Positions 23,299 to 32,499 of a stretch of 64,000 nucleotides of DNA are shown one piece after another. Every line of letters starts with the position of its first letter. Within the stretch, counting starts at the first letter, position 1. A model generated the notes under the pieces. It was not told where the DNA came from and searched no databases. It saw nothing but the letters and a program-made list of their open reading frames with translations. Location of the stretch: contig MCGT01000003.1 in the NCBI GenBank assembly GCA_002104935.1, positions 372,001-436,000 on the forward strand, given 5' to 3'. This DNA is from Hesseltinella vesiculosa (Eukaryota; Mucoromycota; Mucoromycetes; Mucorales; Cunninghamellaceae). A program made the translations under genes and the position numbers.

Positions 23299-25400
23299 TT
23301 AGTGCATGAAGAGCATACCAGAGCCTTCATAGACAGCAGCGATCTTTTGGATGGCGTTGAGGTAGGCAGCGGTACGGAAGTCGACGTTCTTCTGGGCGGC
23401 GGTTTGGCGGGTTTCCTCACAAGCTTGGATCATGGTATCTTCAAGACCAGAGTAGACCAAATCGGCTTCTTCAGCACCGTGGACGATGGCCTTGCGTTCA
23501 GCTTCGGTCAAAGTACGGCCGGCGTTTTCTTCAACAAGGGAGAACAACTTGAGGCGCATGGATTCGTCCCACTTCTTGTTCATACGACCGAAACGGACGT
23601 GAGACAAGTTCTTCAACCATTCAAAGTAAGAAACAGTAACACCACCGGCGTTCATCAACAGATCGGGCAAGACCACTTGGCCACGGGCTTCGAGGGTCTT
23701 GTGGGCGGCAGGGGTGACGGGACCGTTGGCACCTTCACCAATGACCTTGGCCTTGATACGGTCAACGTTGACCTTACCAATTTGACGTTCAAGAGCGGCA
23801 GGGATCAAGACATCACAGTCCTTTTCCAAGATGGCGGCAGAGCCATCCAAGTATTCAGCAGTTTCAGAGAAGCCACGGAAGGTACCCTTTTCTTGGTAGT
23901 ACTTGTGGAGAGCTTCAATGTCCAGACCCTTGGGATCGTAGATGGAGCAATCACGTTCACCAATACCGATGACCTTGGCACTGGGGAGTAAAAAAAAAAA
24001 AAAAAGTGAGATCGCCTTTCCAAAAAAAAACTTTCCAATCTCCGTGGCGCCGAGCCCGATTTTTTTTTTATGGGTTTTCCCAGACTTACCCGTCGTTGGC
24101 AAAGAACTTGGCAGAGTAGTAACCAACGTTACCGAAACCTTGGACAATAACGGTAGCATCGCTGATCTTGCCAGACAAACCGGTCTTCTTTTGGACTTCA
24201 GGGTAGCTCAAGAATTCACGGACACCATAGTAGACACCCAAACCAGTGGCTTCGGTACGGCCACGGACACCACCTTGAGACAAAGGCTTACCAGTGACAC
24301 AGGCAGCAGCGTTGACATCAGAGGAGTTGAATTGGCGGTAGGTGTCCATGATCCAGGACATTTCACGGGGACCAGTGCCGACCTAAAACAATCGAGGACC
24401 GATAAAAAAAAGGGTCAGCGTCTTTGTTTCCTTGACGTTGTTGTCCTCTTACATCAGGGGCAGGCACATCACCACCAGGGGAGATGAACTTCTTTTGGCA
24501 CAGTTCCATGGTGAAACGACGAGTGATACGTTCGAGTTCTTCCACAGTGTACTTTCTGGGGTCAATCTTGATACCACCCTTGGCACCGCCGACTAAAATG
24601 GACCGTGAGAATCAGATTACCATATTTGGAGTCTCCAAGGGATGGCAAGGGACCAAAAAAAAAATTTTTTTTTTGTGCGTTTTACTTACAAGGAACATCA
24701 ACAACAGCACACTTGTAGGTCATCAACGAAGCCAAGGCTAAAGGGAAAAAAGAGGATGAGAGGACGATCATGGATGGGTAGGCAAATAAGCTTTACCTTC
24801 GACTTCTTGGAGATCGACTTCTTCGGAATAACGGATACCACCCTTGACAGGCAAACGGTGACGAGAGTGTTGGGCACGGTAACCTAAAATTTCCAAAAAA
24901 AGGGTTGGTTTTCCCACGTTCCTGTTGGCCCTTTTGTTTTTTTTTTTTCTTGTTTACCTTCAATGACTTCGGTCTTGCCGTTGCTCAATTCGATGGGGAA
25001 AGTGACGCGGAGGACGGCATCGACAGCGCGCAAGTGGCTCAAAGTACCAGCCTTGATACCAGAGGCGTTGGCAGCAGTGTCAAAGTAGTCTTCGACAGAC
25101 TTCAAGAAGGAAGGTTCATCCGATTCACAGGCAGATTGGGTGGCGGCTGTGGAGGAAAAAGGTGGGCTGTTTAGCTGGTGTTTGAAACAAACATGTGTTT
25201 CAGTTTAGTCTTACCAGTGGTCAAGTTGCGCAACAAGGTGGGCATAGCGGGCACAGCCGAGCGACGAGCAGCCGAGGCAACCAAAGGACGAGAGCTATTA
25301 AAAAAAAGCGCGTCAATGCAAGTTCAAGATGAATAAATGCAATGCCAACAATGCATCCGTATCAACCGGCAAGCTCTTACTGCTTTAAAAGGAAAGCCAT
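23299..25400 (-). CDS. Mitochondrial glutamate dehydrogenase, GLUD1-like
   Basis: Oxidative deamination of glutamate to 2-oxoglutarate with NAD(P). Read on the minus strand from 25400: [20 protein letters not shown] and following residues form an Arg/Ser-rich mitochondrial presequence. The catalytic part has [19 protein letters not shown] (substrate lysine in KGGIR), [39 protein letters not shown] and the dinucleotide motif [14 protein letters not shown], then [31 protein letters not shown] and the C-terminal [14 protein letters not shown]. This is the small hexameric type as in animals. The antenna region between the pivot helix and HSGL-like YSGLEDTM is about ten residues shorter than in human GLUD1. 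Several introns, two with long A tracts. Confidence 0.9.
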
Positions 25401-26630
25401 TGTAGATAAAAAGAGAAAGAGAGAGGTGAGGTGAGGAACAAAAAAAAAAAAAAAGAGAAGAACGATAAAGAAAATCTTTTTTGGAATTTATAGGTTTTTC
25501 CAGCAAGAAGGAAAGCCCAAATTCGGAACAGCCGTTCTGCCATATGATTGGCCATGCTGACAGAACTGGCATGGGGAACACATCCGCGGCTCCAAGCCCA
25601 GATTCTTTCTTTTTTGGCACGCTTTTTCACTGGTTATGATTCGGCGGCTTACTGAAGCGTGGAAATTCTCTCTTTTTGTCCTGAAAAGTCGAAGGAAAGG
25701 CTTGGGTGCAGCGTGCTATGCAAAGCTCTTTATTTTTTCACGCCACCAAAATGGTTGATCCGGCACGGTTTTTTTTTGTTTTTGACTTAAAAATTTTTAT
25801 TGAGAGGTATTTTTTTATTTTAATGGGAGACAAAAAGGAAACAGCAGGTTGGTGGGTTTTTGATAGACATTGGCGAGGTAAATGTCATTTTTTAAGACTC
25901 GAGATAGAAAAGAGGGTGAGCAGGTGAAGGTCGTGTCGATAGGAAGCATTTGGTAAAAAATAAGGGCATCTGAATAAAAAGTCAGCTCGTTGAAGGTTCA
26001 AGGTTCAGCCTGCAAAAGGTGGGGAAAAAAGGACCCTCTCTTCAAGATAAACCTTTTTTGAAAAAAAGACATATTAAGACACCCCATTTTCTACAGTGCT
26101 GGTAAATCTCCCATTTTTTTTCTATGCTTTTCTGGGCGGAGGCACAGTCTTGGGCGAAATGGAATCCTTTGGCTTGTTTCCATCTTTGGCCATGTCGATG
26201 ACCAAGATGTTTGATGTTGGGGTTGGTGTCGATGGGCGTGATTTGGGCAGGGGTTGAACTTCCAAGACGATAAAAGTAGTCTACCAACCACCGTCGATGC
26301 CTGTTGACCATACGAAATTTAATGCAACTCTCCGGCACAGTCCGGCTTGTCATCCAGGTAGGATGGGCAATACGTTGATTTGCCAGCAGTTTTTTTTTTT
26401 GTTTTTGTTTATCAACAAGGGATTCTAGACAGAAGATCGGCCACGGCTCCGAGGAATGAAAAAGAAACAGTTTGAAGGGGCAAATGAACAAGGAGGTTTC
26501 AAGAAGTTCAAAAAAACAACAACATTGAGCGGGCGTTCATCTGCGGGAAAGATCGGGAAAACAAAGAATCAAGCTGGTTTATTGGGATCTATTAGCGGAG
26601 GAGACAAAATGCAATAAAAAGGACGATTGT
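25401..26630. other. Intergenic region between GDH and the carrier gene
   Basis: About 1.2 kb holding the GDH promoter (right of 25400) and the 3' region of the carrier. The minus-strand frame at 26042-26491 (149 residues) has no recognisable domain and is rejected as a gene. Confidence 0.45.
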
Positions 26631-27637
26631 TTAAATTTTGGCAAGCACCAGCTGTTTGTCGTTTTGATCATGCCATGACGTGTGCCATTTCTTGAATTGT
26701 TCCAAAACGACAAAGGTGATGATGGTTTGAGGGGCGAGACGGATGAATGCAGGCGTCCAGCCTTTGAAGAAGGAGGCAAGGCCTTCACTTCGATACATGG
26801 AGGCCATGATTTGTAATGAGGAGGCGCCTGGCGTCGAGGCAGTCATGATACGAGTTTTGATGACATCGACGGGTGAACAGACAGTGGTGGCAACCAAACC
26901 CTGGAAGGAGAAGATAAAAGAATAAGGTTGGGAGGAAGGAAAGAAAAAGGAGGCACTTACCGCCAAGGTACTTGAGGAAAAGTGTAGAGCCAGACCATCT
27001 TGCAGAGGCGAGTAGCGTAGCAAGAGATCTTTAAAGGTATCATAGGACACACATTGGGATGAGGTCATGAGAATGGCACGATTGACATTGGGTCCCACCC
27101 CACGGAAAAGGGCCGGCAGACCTTCTTCTCTAGCAATTCGCAGGACGCCATCCAAGGCATGTTTATAGTTGCGGCGTTGTTGAGGAGGCAGTTGACCGTC
27201 GCTTTGCATACGCACATTGACAACGTCAGCTGGATTGCCACAAGCCCCACCGATCGCTCCGGCTGTACTCGAGCAAAATAATAATTGCAGCAGGCTGAGA
27301 TCTATAGAAAAAGGGGGTGAGTCACCTAGCCAAGTCGGTTTTAATTTGTTCTACCTTTGCCCTGGCCAATATGTTGCTTTAGTTTTTCATAGCCACCGAA
27401 GCGAACGGTAGAGTAAGTAGCTTGACGAAGGATACTTGCTGACAGACCAGCATATAATTGCAGGACACCTTCGGTTCGAGCGATCTTGATCATGGTAGAG
27501 AACATGCCTTGACTGCATGCTCCCTTGGTATTTTGGAGTCTGACCTTGGTCAGGTCGAAAGGATGGACGACAACGGCTGCCACACAGGAAGCAGCACCGC
27601 CAAAGTAAAAAGGGGTGGATCGTTTCTTTCCCGTCAT
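26631..27637 (-). CDS. DIC1: Mitochondrial dicarboxylate carrier, Dic1-like
   Basis: SLC25-family carrier of the mitochondrial inner membrane exchanging malate or succinate for phosphate. Three exons on the minus strand. Three carrier repeats are visible, each with a P-x-D/E-x-x-K/R signature: HPFDLTKVRLQ, NPADVVNVRMQ and SPVDVIKTRIM. The block GNPADVVNVRMQSDGQLP is characteristic of the dicarboxylate carrier branch rather than the oxoglutarate carrier. The N-terminus is short (MTGKKRSTPFYFGGAASCVA). Total length about 290 residues, normal for the family. Confidence 0.9.
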
Positions 27638-28099
27638 ATTGACTTTAACGAAGGTGAAGGGGAATCTTGTAAAAAAAAAAGGAGTGAGAAAGGGAAAAAG
27701 ATAAGACTTTTTTTTGCTTATTTATGCTGAGGCTGAAAATTTTTTTTTTTCCTTTCAGGTACATTTTGATTGCAGAAAGATACCCCTTCCCATCAACGAA
27801 TCAGCGTTCCGTTCGAGTTGTTCGTATTTTATACAATGCTCTTTTTTTTTTTTTTTATCATTGGTATATTCCCCAGGCCTATTCATGCTTTTTTTTTTTT
27901 CTTTTTCCATTTCATCATCATTGGTCTTTGGTCATCTATCGCCTTTTTCTCGCCCCCTTGCTTTCTTCGGCATTTCAATCTTCCGATGCCCGAGGAAGAG
28001 AAAAAAGGTTGGCTCGACACAGGATGGTCCTTATTTTACTCCTATTTGTTCACCCCTTCTTTTTACTTTTTTTGCAACAAACCACTGTTTGGTATTGCA
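27638..28099. other. T-rich intergenic region
   Basis: Upstream of the carrier gene on the minus strand. Dominated by T tracts on the plus strand; the open frames here are low complexity (Phe/Ser/Leu) and not credible genes. Confidence 0.5.
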
Positions 28100-28540
28100 G
28101 GTTCTCACGATGAAGTTTTCTTAATGTGGCCCAAATCCAGTGCCCAAGGTTTTCTTTTTGTCTCGTCCTGCCCCGTTCTTCCGGGACATTTTGCAAAATA
28201 GACCCAATGACAATACCCCGCCTTTCCCTGGGAATGCCCCATCCATGCCGAGCCCAAATGCCTCATCCTTTTTTTCCTCTCCCTTTTCTCTCTTTTTGTC
28301 CACACCCGATGATTTTTTTTTAATTTTCAATGAGCGTTGGCTGGACGCCCTCGGCAAAACCATGACAACCAGCGTCAGCTGAGGCATGCCCACCTTTCCA
28401 TCAGCTGTCTTTCTCGTCGGCTGTTAGAGGTTTGCCTGGTGCGGTCACAAGCGGGAGAGGCGCTTGCCTCTTTGTATGAAGCTGGTCCTGCCGTTCATCG
28501 TGGTATTTGCGTTGATCTTTCCCCAGCCAGCAGGTCCCTT
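28100..28540 (+). pseudogene. Possible degenerate Nup54/Nup57-like coiled-coil fragment
   Basis: A short stretch near 28360-28480 reads RQLRHAHLSISCLSRRLLEV, similar in pattern to the C-terminal coiled coil of Nup54-type nucleoporins (a helix with an L-S-H/R-R-x-L-x-V core). Just upstream another frame gives NRPNDNTPPFPGNAPSM and ERWLDALGK. These pieces lie in different frames with stops between, so if related they form a decayed gene. The similarity is weak and by eye only; it may be chance. Confidence 0.22.
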
Positions 28541-29071
28541 TGATTCTGAGAAGGCGCTACACACCGATTTTGAGTTCCCATCCTACTTTTTGCATACAAG
28601 CAAGTGTTTATGTGAGGTATGGGAGCTGAAATCATCAACCAGCGAAGGTCGCCCAATTGGTCCGTTTCTCCCTTTGCGCTTCCAGCCAAAAGACGGTGAA
28701 AAAAAAAGCCAAGTTAAAATTCCGACATGCTGGTCTCTTCTTAGGAAAGAGTGGCTGGGCCGTTGCCTCGCTCTTGAAATGGTGTCATCGGTACTCCATT
28801 CCAGTGAGGGGATACAGATGCAGGCAAATCACCCCCAGGCATCCCACAGTAGAGACGAGAATGGAAACTGATGGGTCCATGCTACACCGATGGACACTTT
28901 TTAATGTCTTGCCAAACATGCGCCCATAGCCGAATAAACGAGGGAGCCATACTAACAAACACGCCGACTTTCATGTCGTAACCTGCTGACAAAGATGAAA
29001 AGGCATGCTCTTGCCATGCGACAGGACATGCCCATTTGAAGTAAAGAAGGAAAAAATGCTCCGTCGAGGCT
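28541..29071. other. Intergenic DNA, no gene recognised
   Basis: Open frames up to 135 residues overlap here but show no family resemblance. Precedes the tandem repeat block. Confidence 0.4.
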
Positions 29072-29080
29072 TTTCTTTTT

Positions 29081-29335
29081 AGTGAGCCCAGCCAAAACAT
29101 CCTATCAACGAAAAAAACATCCTATTCTTTTCAGTAAGCCCAACCAAAACATCCTATCAACGAAGAAAACATCCTATTCTTTTCAGTGAGCCCAGCCAAA
29201 AAACATCCTATCAACGATAAAAAACATCCTATTCTTTTCAGTGGGCCCAGCCAAAACATCCTATCAACGAAAGAAAACATCCTATCAACAAAAAAAAACA
29301 TCCTATTCTCTTCAGTGAGCCCATCCAAAACAGCC
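29081..29335. repeat. 52-bp minisatellite, left block
   Basis: Five imperfect copies start at about 29081, 29133, 29185, 29240 and 29314, with core AGTGAGCCCAGCCAAAACAT followed by CCTATCAACGAA, an A run and CATCCTATTCTTTTC. The element CATCCTAT occurs twice per unit, so the unit is itself a divergent two-part repeat. Spacing is 52, 52, 55 and 74 bases; the last unit has an extra half copy. Confidence 0.9.
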
Positions 29336-29730
29336 GACTAAAAGGACAGCATTGTCATCAAAGACATGAAATAAAAAAAATAGGAAAAGCGAGATTTTTC
29401 CAAGAAACAGACTCTTGTCATTTTTCTTACTCTTATTTACTTGACGTGAATGGGCAGATCTCATATTAAATTGATTTGCTTCGTTTTTTACTCGGTATTT
29501 TTTTTTTTTCAAGACAATGTGAAAATATGCGCGGGTGGCGAAATACTGTAAAATGGAAAAGATAATAAACAAAGGTGGGCTGTGGAGATGCACCGTTTTT
29601 TTTTTTTTTTTGCACCGTGAAAGTAGTCAGGCAAAGTAAAGAGCTAAAGACAGAAACGAAGACAGGTATGGAAACAACGGGAAAAAATCTGGGGATGTGT
29701 GAGATAGACAGAGAAGGCGGAGACACTAAG

Positions 29731-31365
29731 CTAATTGTCCAGCGTCAAGTCGAATGGTCGTTTGCGGGGTGACAAGGTGGTGTCTTCCAAGAAGAGGGGC
29801 GACAAAGTTGGACATGTCCAGGCTTTCAGGTCCTTGAGGCTGGGGATGCAATGGTTCCGGAATAGGTCAGCAACGAAGAGCAAATCACCAAGGTGGCCGA
29901 CGAGATCCAGGGCGTCGCTTTTTTTTGTGGGCAGGCGGATGCGCTTGACTTCCGTCATGGTGTACACATGAGGGCTGAGGAGGCTCATGACGAAAAAAGT
30001 GATGACGCTGCCAACAGCTTGGAACGTGAGGACATTGGCCAGGTTGTGTTGGTCGATGGCATCCTTAGCAAAGCGACAGAGTCGATAGAAATCTTTGACA
30101 AGCAACGTGGGTGATATGTCGGGAGATCGTTTCACTTCGCCAAATGCATTGGTGTAGGCGAATCCATAGCCAGACGAGGCATAAACGCCAACTTTATAAT
30201 CGGGGCGGTTGGCGGTATGCTCGAGGTCATCAGGGATCAAGTTGGAGCAATGGGCAATTTTGGCGGGGCTTTTTGCAGCAAGCAGACCATGCATAAAAGG
30301 ATGGATGATATTGGATGTCAAATGGGCTTCTGAACTTTCCATGACGTCACAGTCAAACAGAAAGGCAAGAAGTCCTTCAATAGCCAGAAGAACAGATCTC
30401 GACCCAGCATTGGTAGAGGGTGCCTCACAAAGGGTCAAGAGTTCGAGGCGTGTCTTTGTTCCGGACCATTCGTCTTCCACGTAGTTACTCAGTATGACTT
30501 GTATTTTTGATTGCACAGCATGGTCAAAGAGGGAGTGATCGAATCTTGCTAGCACAGAAGCACGAGCAGCTTGAAGTAATCCAGGGCCAAAGGTGTCCAC
30601 CGGGAGAGACTCGTAGTAGTTTCGGCGCTGAAGCACCAGGATACCAGAGACAGCGAGCAATTCATTAAATTGTGTATGGAGGGTCATGGGGGTGGCGCTT
30701 CGGATGGTGTCAAGGCACATGCAGCGGTAATCGTAAAATTTCAAAGTCATATCTTCATCTCCAATCAGCCAGTGGTCGCCGGCGGGTAGTTCATCCATGG
30801 ACATATTCGTTGGAAAGACATGCTGACAGTCGACATGGCGTGCAAGCTCCGCTTTTTCTTCGAATGCCATGGGACAAGAGATGCAGGCAAATTTGACAAC
30901 AATCGTCTTGCCTTGATTGGTATATTTCGCCAGGTTACTGCTGTTGTACACAAGTGGCCGAAAGCCGCTCATTGCTTTCGCTGGGAGATCCCTTAAGCCA
31001 TGTGCTTGGAATACATGCCTGCGTCCATTCTGGAACGTTTTGAATTCGAAATCACAATATGGGCAAATTTTTTTTGTCAGGACTACTTCGTTGGTGTTAG
31101 AGATTGTATTCTAGTGGTAGGAGGAATGGTAAACGTGAGGGTTATTTTTTTTTTTTTTTTTTTTTACGATTTCCGTATGTGGTTCTCGTTCAGAGGATGG
31201 TGCAGATGATGAGGCAACACTTTCAGGAGATAATGTGGATGATGACGAGGCAGGAGTTTCATAAGGTGCTGAAGAGGATGAGGCACGTCGTCTAGAACAT
31301 GGTGTCCTATTTGAAGTGGCAATACTCTCCATTGCGTGGCTATTCGGTGCAGTTGGTGGTTCCAT
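29731..31365 (-). CDS. Two-C2H2-finger protein with PD-(D/E)XK-like signature
   Basis: Two exons on the minus strand (31365-31168 and 31110-29731) join in phase 0 for 525 residues. After a Ser-rich leader come two fingers with identical C-x2-C-x12-H-x4-H spacing: CPYCDFEFKTFQNGRRHVF (C82 to H103) and CISCPMAFEEKAELARH (C142 to H163). Further on, E327, D370 (in RPDYKVGVY) and E391-x-K393 (in FGEVKRS) follow the E...D...ExK order of PD-(D/E)XK nucleases, then a helix DFYRLCRFAKDAID. I do not recognise a named family; it resembles lineage-expanded hypothetical proteins of Mucoromycota. Nuclease function is inference. The gene is bracketed by related repeat blocks at 29081-29335 and 31495-31757, which suggests amplification or mobility. 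Confidence 0.65.
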
Positions 31366-31494
31366 TGGGAGGTTTCTAACAAAGCGTGTTTAGCTTGGAG
31401 CATATTACGTCCTATGACTTTCTTACATGTATTCGATGAATACCGATTGTTTGAGCTTGGTATGTAACGTGGTATCTCCAACAAAACGATGAAA

Positions 31495-31757
31495 AAACTT
31501 CCAATCCAAAAAAACAATCCTATCAACGAAAAAAAACATCCTATTCTGTTCATCAAGCCCAGCCAATGACAGGGCAGGAACGCAGTAACTAGCCAGTCGA
31601 TTTAAAGAAAACCGTGGGCTTAAAAAACATCCTATTCTTTTCAGTGAGCCCAGCCCAAACATCCTATCAACTAAGAAAAACATCCTATCTCCAAAAAACA
31701 CCCTATTCCTCTTTTTCGTTGATAGGATGTTTGGGCTGGGCTCACTGAAAAGAATGT
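31495..31757. repeat. 52-bp minisatellite, right block, with perfect 38-bp inverted repeat
   Basis: The same repeat family as 29081-29335 appears here in three or four degenerate copies. Copies at 31634-31671 and 31718-31755 are perfect inverted complements over 38 bases (AGTGAGCCCAGCCCAAACAT core), separated by 46 bases, so they could form a long hairpin or cruciform. Confidence 0.85.
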
Positions 31758-32499
31758 TGATGAAAAAAAGCCAGCCAACCAGAACGCTGCCAAGGTCAGC
31801 AGAGTGCTATTGTCGAAGAGACGCACACCAAAATAGTGTGTTGCAGAAGAGAGCCTCGCTAGCTTGACCATGCAGAAGCTCATCATAGGGTGGCGCCTTT
31901 GTGGTCTTGCCGATGCATGAAAATGGCACGTTTTCCCTTTTTTGTGTCTGAGGGTGCTTCATGGGATGTCTAGATCTCTGCCGCAATATCTGGGAGGTTA
32001 GTGAGGTGCATTATGACCATGGCTGATTATCTATGACTTGTGTGCCAAAGATGAGGAGAAACAGCCGGGGGTCGGGTTTTTGAGGATGGTGAATGACCAT
32101 TGGAAAATCCAAAGGCAGACGCCCTTTTGCTTCTGAATGAACCAACTCATCTTTGGGCGAATGGATTGACGTGAAATTTGCATGGGAGCAAGCTATCACA
32201 AAAGGCATTGGTAGCGATCAAACCCAACTGATCGGTGAAGGTCGTCCAGCCAACTTGGTGACGATGACGATTTGCGTCGTCCTCGGCCAAAAAAAAACTC
32301 GAACCAGCATTTGAGCCCCGCCACCCACGCCCGGCGGCCTAGATGCGGAGCAGTAGTAGCAACAACGAAACGCCCATCGTTTTTTTTTCCTCCCCTTCTT
32401 TGTTACAAACTCTTTTTATTTTTTTTTTTTTTCATCTTCTTTTTCATTTCCTTGTTGTTGTATACCTAGTTTATTGTAACATCATCATTTGACAACACA
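31758..32499. other. Intergenic region upstream of V-ATPase subunit A
   Basis: No clear gene. The minus-strand frame 32011-32208 (65 residues) is open but unrecognised. Pyrimidine-rich DNA from 32375 to 32470 fits the promoter and leader of the next gene. Confidence 0.45.

Noticed and set aside
23278..23991. 237-residue plus-strand ORF overlapping the glutamate dehydrogenase exon
   Set aside because: It is exactly antisense to conserved GDH coding sequence; long antisense frames are expected there from codon bias, and it has no domain of its own.
26042..26491. 149-residue minus-strand ORF between GDH and the carrier
   Set aside because: No recognisable motif and it runs through A/T homopolymers.
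32011..32208. 65-residue minus-strand ORF upstream of VMA1
   Set aside because: Open but without any recognisable family or splice partner.
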